Origin: Methanoregula sp. UBA247
GTDB lineage: Archaea > Halobacteriota > Methanomicrobia > Methanomicrobiales > Methanospirillaceae
Assembly: GCA_002495055.1 (NCBI GenBank)
Contig: DADR01000056.1
Coordinates: 1 to 64,000, forward strand
Length of the DNA stretch: 64,000 nt
Direction of reading: 5' to 3'
Positions 26,537 through 35,262 of the stretch are shown one piece after another. Under the pieces are notes generated by a model. The model did not search any database and was not told the origin of the DNA. It worked only from the letters and a program-made list of their open reading frames with translations. Within the stretch, counting starts at the first letter, position 1; every line of letters starts with the position of its first letter. A program made the position numbers and the translations under genes.

Positions 26537-27307
26537 TTACAAAATATCACGCAACTGTGCGATGGAATCAATAACCCGACTGGGTTTGACTCCGGTATTG
26601 ACCACAGCATCTTTTCGGTATTTACCGGTCCGTACAAGAATGCCCTGCATACCGATGGAAAGGGCTCCGCCAATATCGGTAAGAATATCATCGCCAATCA
26701 TTGCAGCCTGATCGGCACGAAGTCCCATATCCTGGAGGGCCAGGTCAAAAAACGTCTTTGAGGGTTTTCCGACGATTGTCGCTGTTTTGCCGGTCGCAAA
26801 TTCGAGGGCCTGAACAAAGGGACCCGCAGAGAGGGAAAGACCGCCCGGTGCCATCCAGTACCGATCCTTCTCCAGCGCAATCATTTCAGCACCATTCATG
26901 ACATGACGAAACGCGGTGTTCAGGTTGTCATAGGTCAGTCTGTCCCCGGCATCACCGATGATAACAAAATCGATTATGGTGCCGGGGTTGCAGAAACCTT
27001 CGTGCTCAAAGTCCCGGTACACATCTCCTGTTGTCAGAAGGTAACACCGGTGTTTACCGGCATTTTTCAACCAGGCAACGGCAGCAAGCGGCGGGGTGAA
27101 AATGTATTCCACGGGAATATCAAATCCCAGTGAGGATAACTGCCCAGCTATGGTATTCCGGCATGTACGGGTTGTGTTTGAAACAAACCTGAAGGCATAT
27201 TTTCTGTCTTTAAGGAGATCGATGGATTCCTGAGCCCCTTTTATTGCCTTGCCGCCGACGTACAGGACGCCGTCAAGATCGATGAGAAAACCCCTGATAT
27301 CCTTCAT
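26537..27307 (-). CDS. HAD-IIA family hydrolase (NagD-like phosphatase)
   Basis: 256 aa, haloacid dehalogenase phosphatase of class IIA. Motif I is LIDLDGVLYVGGKAI with both Asp residues; motif II is VSNTTRTCR; motif III is VGKPSKTFFDLAL; motif IV is MIGDDILTDIGGALSIGM. The C2-type cap lies between motifs II and III. NagD-like members dephosphorylate small sugar or nucleotide phosphates; the archaeal substrate is not defined. The sequence ends SIAQLRDIL, the usual C-terminal form. Confidence 0.92.
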   Translation of the reverse strand: MKDIRGFLIDLDGVLYVGGKAIKGAQESIDLLKDRKYAFRFVSNTTRTCRNTIAGQLSSLGFDIPVEYIFTPPLAAVAWLKNAGKHRCYLLTTGDVYRDFEHEGFCNPGTIIDFVIIGDAGDRLTYDNLNTAFRHVMNGAEMIALEKDRYWMAPGGLSLSAGPFVQALEFATGKTATIVGKPSKTFFDLALQDMGLRADQAAMIGDDILTDIGGALSIGMQGILVRTGKYRKDAVVNTGVKPSRVIDSIAQLRDIL

Positions 27308-27689
27308 TTCAGTCCCTTACCTGCAGCGCTGCCAATTCCCGCCGGGATACTGTTTTCCCCCCCTGTTGTAACTTTCCGGTATCATGAGGATACCACTCTC
27401 CCGGTGTGTTTTCAGGTACGATAATTCCAATTAAACTGCACCAGGGCAGGATGGATCAGGCCAGTATGGAGGGTTGTTGACATGCACTATATGTACATGG
27501 AGTTACTCCGCGGTGAACATTAAACGTCCCATTACATCCATAGAATGACTTCGGAAAACAGGATCGGGATTATCTGGGTTCCAGATAGTATACAGTCACC
27601 AGCAATATTCCTTTTCCTGCGGAATGATCTTACTTTCACCCCCCACGGCTTGACGTTTAAATGCCGGATACCGTTTTTATATTCAGAAG
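27308..27689. other. intergenic region between divergent HAD and exonuclease genes
   Basis: No gene is supported here. Towards its right end lie TTTAAATG (about 27654) and a second AT-rich box GTTTTTATATTC (about 27673-27684), either of which may be the promoter of the plus-strand nuclease-helicase pair. Nothing else was recognised. Confidence 0.4.
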
Positions 27690-28775
27690 ATGTCAGCAAC
27701 ACATGCCCCTGCACGGATTGGGTCCCTCTGGCAGCAGCGCATAAAAACAATGCGGGAATACGAAGTCGTCCGTGACGGGAATGTTTTTGGAGCCGGTTTT
27801 TCAAATAATGTCGTTTTTTCATCGGATTATGAACAGGCCCATCACCAGCTCGATATGTTAATGGAGAAGCACCAGGATGTCCCGTTCCATGCTATCTTTT
27901 CGGGCACTGAAGTTTTTAACGAATGCGGTGTCTGTTTTTCACTGAAAAGCCGGCAATCTCTTAAAATTCCATCACTGGACCCGGATCGCTTCAGGTCAGA
28001 AATTATGGAAGACCTTACACTTGTGCACGGTATCGGGCCAAGGACACAAACACGGCTGAGGTCAAAAGGATTCCGGACATTGTCAGATCTGATGCAGCAC
28101 CCGAAGTTTCGGGAGTATGCACACGATGTACTGACCTGCCTCTTCGGTGGAGATTCCGCAGAGATTATGGATTTAATCGGTTGGAGGCATGCAAAATCCC
28201 ATCCTTCTGTTCTTGGTACAGCAGGACTCCACGAACCTGAAGATTATGTATTTCTTGATATCGAAACACTCGGGCTTTTTTCCCGACCGGTTGTCCTCTT
28301 TGGCATCGGTACAATCGAGAACAGCAACCTTGAAGTTCACCAGTACCTGCTTCGTGATATCGATGAGGAGCAGGCGGCACTTATGGCAACGCTTGGTCAT
28401 TTGTCAGGAGACCGCCCGGCACTGGTAACATTCAATGGCAAATCATTTGACATTCCCTATGTTTCAGACCGGCTCGCTTATTACGGCATGGGCTCTCTGG
28501 CAAGAATACCCCACTTCGATGTACTCCATTTCAGCCGCAGGAGATGGAAGAATCAACTCCCGTCCCTACGCCTTGCCGCACTGGAAACAGACATTCTGGG
28601 CATCCGTCGTGAAGACGATATCCCCGGGCAGATGGTACCAGAATTCTATGAAGCGTACCTTCGGACAGGTAATTGTGGACCGCTCATCCCGGTTGTAGAG
28701 CACAATAAGCAGGACGTGGTATCGCTTGCTCTGCTCTTTTTTTACCTGTTGGGGGAGACCTGTGGCCGTCTCTGA
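27690..28775 (+). CDS. YprB/MrfB-like RNase H-fold exonuclease
   Basis: 361 aa. Helix-hairpin-helix-like segment LVHGIGPRTQTRLRSKGF at about 113-130, then a DEDD/RNase H-fold exonuclease domain beginning EDYVFLDIETLGL with the catalytic Asp-x-Glu, continuing DRPALVTFNGKSFDIPYVSD and ending NKQDVVSLALLFFYLL. This matches bacterial YprB (MrfB), a DNA repair exonuclease. The gene overlaps the helicase gene by 14 nt, the same order as bacterial yprB/yprA neighbours. ATG 27750 (MREYEVV) is a possible shorter start; the first 20 residues may not be translated. Confidence 0.8.
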   Translation: MSATHAPARIGSLWQQRIKTMREYEVVRDGNVFGAGFSNNVVFSSDYEQAHHQLDMLMEKHQDVPFHAIFSGTEVFNECGVCFSLKSRQSLKIPSLDPDRFRSEIMEDLTLVHGIGPRTQTRLRSKGFRTLSDLMQHPKFREYAHDVLTCLFGGDSAEIMDLIGWRHAKSHPSVLGTAGLHEPEDYVFLDIETLGLFSRPVVLFGIGTIENSNLEVHQYLLRDIDEEQAALMATLGHLSGDRPALVTFNGKSFDIPYVSDRLAYYGMGSLARIPHFDVLHFSRRRWKNQLPSLRLAALETDILGIRREDDIPGQMVPEFYEAYLRTGNCGPLIPVVEHNKQDVVSLALLFFYLLGETCGRL

Positions 28776-31089
28776 TGTTATCCGGCTTCTCGGCGTGAAT
28801 CCTGTCTACAGGAACCGTGTAGTGCATATTGAAATAAGCGAACCGGAACTCCCGCGATTCGGCACGCTTGAAGTCCCTCCCGGGGATACCCTTGCGTCAT
28901 ATCTCACCCAGCACCGGATTCACCTCTATTCTCACCAGTGCGATGCCATAAACCGTGTACGATCCGGGAAAAACGTAATCATTACCACGCCCACAGCCAG
29001 TGGTAAAACACTTGCGTTCAATCTTCCGGTATTCGAGGGGCTTGAAAGAGACCGTGAGGCACGTGCGCTGTACCTGTACCCGACCAAGGCACTCTCCAAT
29101 GATCAGCTCGCCACCCTTGAACAGATGGCGCAGTTCACTGGTATATCAGCCCGCCCGGCGATCTATGATGGGGACACACCCCAGTCAAAACGGGCAGCGA
29201 TCCGTGATAACTCCCGGGTCATCATCTCCAACCCGCATGAAATTCACCAGGTGCTCTCGTGGCATGCGAAGTGGCGCCTGTTCTTTTCCAATCTGAAGTT
29301 TATTGTGGTAGATGAGGCGCACCGGTACCGGGGTGTCTTTGGCTCCCATATCGCCTTATTGCTCCGGAGGCTGATGCGCGTGTGCCATTTTTATGGCTCA
29401 TCCCCACAGTTCATTCTCTCGACCGCAACACTGGCAAATCCGCTGGAGTTTGCTGGCAAGCTTACGGGACTGCCGTTCGATCTTGTGGCCGGGGATGGAT
29501 CTCCGCACGGGAGAAAACATTTTGTCCTTTTCAACCCGTTTTATGATGGTATTGGTGAAAGGTCCACGTATCAGGAAACAAAGGATCTCCTGGTATCCTG
29601 TGTGAAAGACAATCTCCAGACACTCTGTTTCACCAGTTCCCGGAAAATGGCAGAACTGGTAACGCTCTGGGCACGTGACGATGCACGTCGTTCATCAGCA
29701 CGTCTCGCAGAATCGATATCAGCTTACCGTGCCGGGTACCTTCCGGAAGAACGGCGGATTATCGAACGCCAGTTGAAAGATGGCAGATTGAAGGGTGTTG
29801 TGTCCACCAATGCGCTTGAACTTGGGATTGATGTCGGGTCACTGGATGCCGTTATTATTGCCGGTTATCCCGGCACCATGATGTCAACCCGTCAGCAGGC
29901 TGGGAGGGCCGGGAGAAAAGGGGACGATTCACTGGCGATTTTTGTAGCATTTGCAAACCCTCTTGACCAGTATTTCATGAATCATCCTCATCATTTCTTC
30001 AGCCGTTCGCATGAACATGCCATTATCGATACGGGTAATCCCTATATAGTTTCCGGCCACCTGCTCTGCGCTGCTGCTGAGCTACCCCTGTGTGAGGACC
30101 AGGACCGGCAGTTTTTCGGAGAATATTTTTATGAGCTCCTTTCTGAACTTGCATCCAGCGATCTCATCAGGAAAACAAGCCGCGGATGGGTCTATTCGGG
30201 GCGGGGCAGGGCTGCGGATGCCGTGAGGCTTGATGGCATTCCCGGTTCAACCTTCCGGATCCTGTGCCATGGGAGGCTGCTCGAGACAATGGACCGGGCA
30301 CAGGCCTATCGTGAAGCACATAAAGGCGCAATCATGCTGCACCAGGGTGAGACTTACGTAGTTAACGAAATGGATCTGGAAACACACACGGTCCGGGTAA
30401 CAGAGACTGACGTCGATTACTATACACAACCGCTCAAAGAGGTTGATCTCTCGGTTATTGAGATCCTGGAGACACGAACGATTCATGGCGCACGGTGTGC
30501 GTTTGGCGATGTGGAAGTGACCGAACAGTATACCAGTTACAAGATCAAACGCAAAGATACCATCATTGGTTTGGAACCCCTTGATCTGCCACCGATTACC
30601 TTCAGGACAAAGGCGTTCTGGGTTATTCCCGCACCGGACACCGAACAACGCGTTAAACACGCAAATCTCGATCTCGCCGGCGGCTTGCATGGCGCTGAAC
30701 ATGCGATTATTGCTCTCATGCCCCTGCATGTAATGTGTGATCGGTGGGATATCGGTGGATTATCGTCTCCGGCGTTTGGTGAGAATTGTGAACCCACGGT
30801 TTTTGTCTACGACGGCTACGAGGGGGGGATCGGCCTTGCAGAGAAAGCATACGAGATTCTTCCTGACATGTTTTCAAGTGCACACGAACTGGTACGTGAC
30901 TGCAGGTGCGATGAGGGATGCCCGTCCTGCATTTATTCACCCAAATGCGGGAATGACAACCAGCCGCTTGACAAGGAGGCTGCGGTACTGATTCTCAGGG
31001 ATCTGTGTACCGTAACGGAAAAAAATGAATGTACTGGATTGTCCGCGGAATCCGGACAGGCATTCCAACAATCCGGATATTTTCTTTAA
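28762..31089 (+). CDS. MrfA/YprA-like DEAD-box helicase with DUF1998 Zn domain
   Basis: 775-aa superfamily 2 helicase. Motifs: TTPTASGKTLAF (I), VVDEAHRYRG (II, DEAH-like), LSTATLAN (III), STNALELGIDVGSLD (V) and QQAGRAGRKGDD (VI). The C-terminal DUF1998 region has the four-Cys signature CRCDEGCPSCIYSPKCG. This layout is that of B. subtilis MrfA (YprA) and the Hrq1 family, which act in interstrand-crosslink-type repair. GTG 28762 is chosen because GGGGGAG lies 6 nt upstream; an earlier ATG lies inside the exonuclease gene and gives unrelated residues. It overlaps the XRE gene by 4 nt at its end. Confidence 0.9.
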   Translation: MAVSDVIRLLGVNPVYRNRVVHIEISEPELPRFGTLEVPPGDTLASYLTQHRIHLYSHQCDAINRVRSGKNVIITTPTASGKTLAFNLPVFEGLERDREARALYLYPTKALSNDQLATLEQMAQFTGISARPAIYDGDTPQSKRAAIRDNSRVIISNPHEIHQVLSWHAKWRLFFSNLKFIVVDEAHRYRGVFGSHIALLLRRLMRVCHFYGSSPQFILSTATLANPLEFAGKLTGLPFDLVAGDGSPHGRKHFVLFNPFYDGIGERSTYQETKDLLVSCVKDNLQTLCFTSSRKMAELVTLWARDDARRSSARLAESISAYRAGYLPEERRIIERQLKDGRLKGVVSTNALELGIDVGSLDAVIIAGYPGTMMSTRQQAGRAGRKGDDSLAIFVAFANPLDQYFMNHPHHFFSRSHEHAIIDTGNPYIVSGHLLCAAAELPLCEDQDRQFFGEYFYELLSELASSDLIRKTSRGWVYSGRGRAADAVRLDGIPGSTFRILCHGRLLETMDRAQAYREAHKGAIMLHQGETYVVNEMDLETHTVRVTETDVDYYTQPLKEVDLSVIEILETRTIHGARCAFGDVEVTEQYTSYKIKRKDTIIGLEPLDLPPITFRTKAFWVIPAPDTEQRVKHANLDLAGGLHGAEHAIIALMPLHVMCDRWDIGGLSSPAFGENCEPTVFVYDGYEGGIGLAEKAYEILPDMFSSAHELVRDCRCDEGCPSCIYSPKCGNDNQPLDKEAAVLILRDLCTVTEKNECTGLSAESGQAFQQSGYFL

Positions 31090-31325
31090 TCAACGAGTAT
31101 TTCCCGGATTTCCGGGCTTTCAGGTCCGGGGTCATCATCAAAGATAAACAGCTCATCGATCCTTGTGTGCAGAGCACGTGCAACATCGTGAGCGAGTTTC
31201 AGCGAGGGGTTGTACTTACCCTGTTCCAAAAAGACGATTGTCTCCCGTCGTACTCCAACTATTTTTGCGAGGTCCTCCTGCGTGAGATTCTGGCGGGTGC
31301 GGTATTCTTTGATCCGGGTGATCAT
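31086..31325 (-). CDS. XRE-family transcriptional regulator
   Basis: 79-aa helix-turn-helix protein: REYRTRQNLTQEDLAKIVGV is the HTH (about 7-26), followed by ETIVFLEQGKYNPSLKLAHD, and an acidic tail. Such small XRE proteins are typical repressors. It is the last gene of the DUF2178 operon, 18 nt after the third membrane protein. Together with the repeated palindrome upstream of the operon this suggests autoregulation, as an inference. The 3' end overlaps the helicase gene tail-to-tail. Confidence 0.92.
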   Translation of the reverse strand: MITRIKEYRTRQNLTQEDLAKIVGVRRETIVFLEQGKYNPSLKLAHDVARALHTRIDELFIFDDDPGPESPEIREILVD

Positions 31326-31343
31326 CAGGAAACTCCGGGAATT

Positions 31344-31751
31344 CTATCCTTCACAGATGTCACCCTGCCTGTTGTAATGCCATGACAACAGAGAAGCACT
31401 CAATCCCATTGTAAAGACTATTATCATTATTACTGATCGTGAAGTTATGACTAAAAATCCTGAAAAATCAAGAAGGCCCAGGATGCAGACAATCGTGAAA
31501 GAAAATAAATATGCTTTCATGAATGTATGAGTGCGGATTTTCAGAATTCGTTCATCTATAACAACCGGCTTTTCACTGGTGCCCTTAAGTTGTAATGCGG
31601 AAATTGCAACAAAGAGAATTCCTGCTGAAATCAGGCTACTGGAGATTAGTATGATTTTCTGGGGCATCCAGTCACGGACAAGGATGAGAAGAACCCCGAC
31701 CACTATTAACAAACCCCCGATCAATAAATTCCGATATATCGTTGTGATCAT
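31344..31751 (-). CDS. DUF2178 family membrane protein (third of three)
   Basis: 135 aa, four predicted membrane helices in two pairs (about 8-27 and 35-54; then about 84-103 and 107-127). Between the pairs lies a charged linker with VIDERILKIRTHTFMKAYLF, the DUF2178-type DER...K motif. ATG 31751 overlaps the TGA of the upstream paralogue (TGATG). A TTG one codon earlier is also possible. The function is unknown; the family is often found with small XRE regulators. Confidence 0.82.
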   Translation of the reverse strand: MITTIYRNLLIGGLLIVVGVLLILVRDWMPQKIILISSSLISAGILFVAISALQLKGTSEKPVVIDERILKIRTHTFMKAYLFSFTIVCILGLLDFSGFLVITSRSVIMIIVFTMGLSASLLSWHYNRQGDICEG

Positions 31752-32137
31752 CAACCGACATCCCCTTTCCGGAAGAGATAAGCCTGATAGATCGCCGCGG
31801 AGAGTGCAAGGACAAAGATGGAAAGCATGAGTGCATTTTGTACACTAAGTTTGAGCACCCCAAGATAATCCAGCCAGAAGAGGCCAAACATGAAGAAGAG
31901 GCCGGTCAGCCATGCATAGGACAACCCGTATGCCCCTATCTTCTTTGACCGTTCATCCGATTCCGGATCATCGCCGTATCTCCGGTGATGGGTGATCCCG
32001 GTAACCAGAAAGACAATTCCTGCAGCCAGTAACATTGATCCAATATTTGCTTCTCCCGCGGTTAGAACAATGGAGACGATGCCGCTGATAACCATCAGCG
32101 CTCCGATAATGATACGATAGAGATTTCTTAGTTTCAT
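31751..32137 (-). CDS. DUF2178 family membrane protein (second of three)
   Basis: 128 aa. Two helices (about 8-26, 31-47), the linker motif DPESDERSKKIGAYGLSYAW, then two helices (about 70-115). The linker motif is almost the same as in the first gene. A GGAGAG site is 5-10 nt before the ATG. It is followed directly by the third copy. Function unknown. Confidence 0.85.
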   Translation of the reverse strand: MKLRNLYRIIIGALMVISGIVSIVLTAGEANIGSMLLAAGIVFLVTGITHHRRYGDDPESDERSKKIGAYGLSYAWLTGLFFMFGLFWLDYLGVLKLSVQNALMLSIFVLALSAAIYQAYLFRKGDVG

Positions 32138-32206
32138 GTTCTCTCTCCTTTTTTGGTTTTGGGTTCTGACTCATTCCAGGATCCGGGTATGAAATACCTG
32201 ATGGGA

Positions 32207-32596
32207 TCAGACATTGTTATCACTCTTGCGGGACAGGAAAACCAGAAAGAGAGTGGCTGGAATGAAAAACAAGAGGAGGGATATCCCCAGAGCAGTCTGG
32301 GTACCCGGTCTCCAGATCCCCCGGCTGTCAGACCAGAACAGCAGGATGATCCCACTAATACCGATCCACCACGCATAGGACAATGCATATGCCCCGATCT
32401 TCCTTGTCCGTTCATCCGGTCGGATCTCTTCCTCCCATTCCTTCCGATGGAGAATAAGGAGAATTAAACAGGCCAGACTTACAACAAGCAGTATCAGGGG
32501 AATGGGTGTCGTGTTCCCATAAACAAAGATCAATACCAATGCTGTGAGCAGAAGTACTGAACTGATAACATTCATGTGACGGTAACCCGGTATCAT
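32207..32596 (-). CDS. DUF2178 family membrane protein (first of three)
   Basis: 129 aa, first gene of the operon. Hydrophobic pairs at about 8-45 and 72-120 surround the motif RPDERTRKIGAYALSYAWW, closely matching its neighbour. An inner ATG (MNVISSVLLL, 32575) is a possible alternative start. The two operator-like repeats begin 16 nt upstream of the chosen ATG. The function of DUF2178 proteins is not known. Confidence 0.82.
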   Translation of the reverse strand: MIPGYRHMNVISSVLLLTALVLIFVYGNTTPIPLILLVVSLACLILLILHRKEWEEEIRPDERTRKIGAYALSYAWWIGISGIILLFWSDSRGIWRPGTQTALGISLLLFFIPATLFLVFLSRKSDNNV

Positions 32597-32611
32597 TGCT
32601 ATACTTCCTAT

Positions 32612-32665
32612 ATGTTATCTATTTCTAACATCCATTGATATTAATGTTATCTATTTCTAACATCC
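32612..32665 (-). promoter_or_regulatory. duplicated operator-like palindrome upstream of the DUF2178-XRE operon
   Basis: A 22-nt sequence is repeated exactly at 32612-32633 and 32644-32665 (ATGTTATCTATTTCTAACAT plus CC). Each copy has the inverted arms TGTTA and TAACA around an 8-nt centre. The copies are 32 bp apart, about three helical turns, so bound proteins would lie on the same face. Between them, on the minus strand, is TTAATATCAA, a possible TATA element. The most economical reading is a binding site for the operon's own XRE protein. Confidence 0.75.
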
Positions 32666-32713
32666 CCGAAAAGGAATGGCACTTCGCGGGGGAATCCCGG
32701 TAAAAAAAAGGAA

Positions 32714-34366
32714 TTATTCCTGTACGGTAGATCGCACGGATAAAAACACCGGCCCCCGCACGTCAACTTTCTTTTTGTTATCGGTGACTGACCGCATCGC
32801 GAATTCATCAATTTTTAAGTTAATATCGCTGGGGAGTTTTGCCATCTTAACCTGGACGACCGTGGATTTCTTACATCGGGCGGCCTCTTCAATCCGGGCT
32901 GCCGCAAGAGCTGCCACCGCGGAGAGATAGGTGATACCCGTTGAAATCCCTTCAGTGCGTACCTGTTTCCACTTTTCTGCATCCGGGACTCCCAGGATCG
33001 AGCCATCGTGGACAAAGATCTCGTTAGCACAGGCAGGACCGCAGAGCTTTGCATTGGATTCCGGTTCTTCAACAGCTACTTTTACGGTCACACCGCCAAG
33101 CGTTCCTTCCCATGCATCGAACGAACATGGTCCGGGTGCAGTTCCATTCGCTGAAGCAACGTGGACAATAGCTGCGGCGAGCATCTTTCCTTCCGGTGAG
33201 GACGGTTCTTCACGCAACCTGACCGCACGGGCGATATTCAGGTTCGTGAGGATCCGGGGGAAGAACTGGGGAAAACAAAGTTGCCGGAGATCGTTTTCGT
33301 TATATGCAATCATCGCGAGCCGTTCTACGCCAAGCCCGAGGTTCATAACCGGGACGCCGATACCGTATTCTGCAAGTGCCGAGGGAGAGTACATACCAAA
33401 GGTGGCCACTTCCACCCAACCATGCACCGGGTGACGTGCGTAGACTTCAGTCTGGGAATCCGGCATATAGTATTTGGAGCGTTTTTCATCCGGCTGGAAC
33501 CGGAAATCAGTATACCCGAATGCCGAGAGAAGTGCCATGCTGACTGCTTTTCCCTCTTCATTGGTAACATCCTCCCCCGCAACAACACAAGATGCAGAGT
33601 GATAGGTCATGAGTCGTGTCGGTCCCTCCGCTTGTTCCCGACGGAAGCAGCGGTCGACAGAGAAGAGTCGGATGGGCATGGGCGTGTGTTCCCAGATGGC
33701 GCCGAGTGTCATGAACCACCCGCTTGTCATATGACTGCGCAGGGTGCTTCGCGAGGACTCAGGAACGAGTGCCCGGAACTCCGGGAAGACCGCTTCGAGG
33801 ATGTGTACAACGAGAGCATCATCCACACCCAGTACCTTTGCCAGCTCTATGGTGAGTTCATCGCCATCTATTTCAGATTTCTTGTATGCATGAAGGGTTT
33901 CCCGTAAGTGCTCTTCGGTCTCTGTTGTCATCATCTGGTATGGGGCAGGATGATAGCGTTGATCCGCCGTGATTGAATCGTGATGGGTGAGTGGACTCTG
34001 GTGGCTCTGCAGGATCTCGTTGATCTCGTCGAGCTGCTTTCGTGCAATCCCCACGTTTGGTCTTGGGAGCCCCCCGAGATAAAAAACCCGGTCGAGTACT
34101 GCCATCGCTTCAGGACCAAACTGCCGGTAGATGTCCTTCTCATCGATAATCACCGGGTTTTCCGCTTCGTCAAACCCAAGCGAGAGATACGTCTCACGCA
34201 GACGGTTGATCGTCGCAAAGACCGGGTGTGCCTGGGCTCTCTTGTACGTAAGGTTCGGATACTTTCCCGCATGCCCAGCCGGGGTCAATATCGATGGACC
34301 CTCATGCCATGCCTCTTCGAAATTCTCATGCGTCTTTTTCTTCCAGTCCTCAGGATTGAACCTCAT
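32714..34366 (-). CDS. sepS: O-phosphoseryl-tRNA(Cys) synthetase
   Basis: 550-aa class II synthetase that charges tRNA-Cys with O-phosphoserine; SepCysS then converts it to cysteinyl-tRNA. This indirect route is typical of methanogens. The N-terminus MRFNPEDWKKK is the family signature. Class II motifs are seen in SHMTSGWFMTLGAIWEHTPM and CFRREQAEGPTRLMTYHSAS, with the final VMNLGLGVERLAMI. ATG 34366 overlaps the Taw1 stop (ATGA). It is last in the aRF1-ArgS-Taw1-SepS operon. No cysteinyl-tRNA synthetase gene is in the window. Confidence 0.95.
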   Translation of the reverse strand: MRFNPEDWKKKTHENFEEAWHEGPSILTPAGHAGKYPNLTYKRAQAHPVFATINRLRETYLSLGFDEAENPVIIDEKDIYRQFGPEAMAVLDRVFYLGGLPRPNVGIARKQLDEINEILQSHQSPLTHHDSITADQRYHPAPYQMMTTETEEHLRETLHAYKKSEIDGDELTIELAKVLGVDDALVVHILEAVFPEFRALVPESSRSTLRSHMTSGWFMTLGAIWEHTPMPIRLFSVDRCFRREQAEGPTRLMTYHSASCVVAGEDVTNEEGKAVSMALLSAFGYTDFRFQPDEKRSKYYMPDSQTEVYARHPVHGWVEVATFGMYSPSALAEYGIGVPVMNLGLGVERLAMIAYNENDLRQLCFPQFFPRILTNLNIARAVRLREEPSSPEGKMLAAAIVHVASANGTAPGPCSFDAWEGTLGGVTVKVAVEEPESNAKLCGPACANEIFVHDGSILGVPDAEKWKQVRTEGISTGITYLSAVAALAAARIEEAARCKKSTVVQVKMAKLPSDINLKIDEFAMRSVTDNKKKVDVRGPVFLSVRSTVQE

Positions 34367-35262
34367 TTCACACGCTCCAGGCAAACCACTCTGCTCAGTA
34401 CATTTTCATCTTTAATCCGGTAATCGCATGCAGCCGCGATCTTTTCTGCAAATGAGCGAACCAGTTCATGTTCCGGCATGTTCTCCCGTACCAACCGTTT
34501 TCTACTGTATCCCAGATACATATATCCCTTTACTTCAACGAACATCGAACCGGACTCCTGCAGCAGTGCTGCGTATTTTTCCGGATTGAAATCGTTCAAT
34601 CCTTTAACCAGCGTGATCCGGACTGCAGAACGACGTGATCTGAGAAGGGCAAGACTCTCCTTTACCCGTTCCCAGTAATCATCCTGCGGTCGACAGAGAG
34701 AAATATACGTCTCTTTATCCGGAGCATCAAGCGAGACATACATCTGGTACGGGTTGCAGCGCGCAAGCATCTCGGGATTTGTTCCGTTGCTCACCAGAAA
34801 TGTGGTGTAGCCTTTCCGGTTGAACAGGTCGATGAGTTGGGGAAGTTGCCGGTAGAGTGTTGGTTCACCGGAAAGAGAGATCGCCACATGTCTTGGATCC
34901 AGGGCCTCCTGCCACCGTTCTGGTGTAACGGTATTATCAAGAATTGCATTATATCCGGCAAGTGCCTTTTTCTGGAACCTGGGAATGCCTGCCAGGATTG
35001 TTTCAGGAGAACACTCTTCTTCTTCCACAACTTCATGTTCAAAAGAGCGCCAGCAGAACCGGCATCGCTGGTTGCAGCGCAGGGTCGGGGTCATCTGGAC
35101 ACAACGGTGGCTTGCAATGCCGTAGAACTGGTGCTTGTAGCACATGTCGCCACCGGTAAGTGCCCGTTTGCACCACATGCAGGGCTTGAGCGCTGCTGAC
35201 GACGTCGTTGAAAAAAACTGGTATCCCTGCCTACGCAGGGCGTCACATGGTGCTGATGGCAT
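34363..35262 (-). CDS. taw1: tRNA 4-demethylwyosine synthase (radical SAM)
   Basis: 299 aa. It builds the tricyclic base imG-14 from N1-methylguanosine-37 in tRNA-Phe, using pyruvate and S-adenosylmethionine. The radical-SAM motif is CNQRCRFCWR (CxxxCxxC). An N-terminal region with KPCMWCKRALTGGDMCYKH supplies cysteines for the second cluster. SLSGEPTLYRQL is the SAM-binding GEP-type motif. ATG 35262 overlaps the end of argS by 20 nt; a TTG at 35280 is less likely. TYW-type modification genes beside aRF1 and tRNA synthetases fit a translation operon. Confidence 0.93.
   Translation of the reverse strand: MPSAPCDALRRQGYQFFSTTSSAALKPCMWCKRALTGGDMCYKHQFYGIASHRCVQMTPTLRCNQRCRFCWRSFEHEVVEEEECSPETILAGIPRFQKKALAGYNAILDNTVTPERWQEALDPRHVAISLSGEPTLYRQLPQLIDLFNRKGYTTFLVSNGTNPEMLARCNPYQMYVSLDAPDKETYISLCRPQDDYWERVKESLALLRSRRSAVRITLVKGLNDFNPEKYAALLQESGSMFVEVKGYMYLGYSRKRLVRENMPEHELVRSFAEKIAAACDYRIKDENVLSRVVCLERVK

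Noticed and set aside
33281..33907. 208-aa plus-strand frame
   Set aside because: Antisense to sepS, which has a complete class II synthetase sequence.
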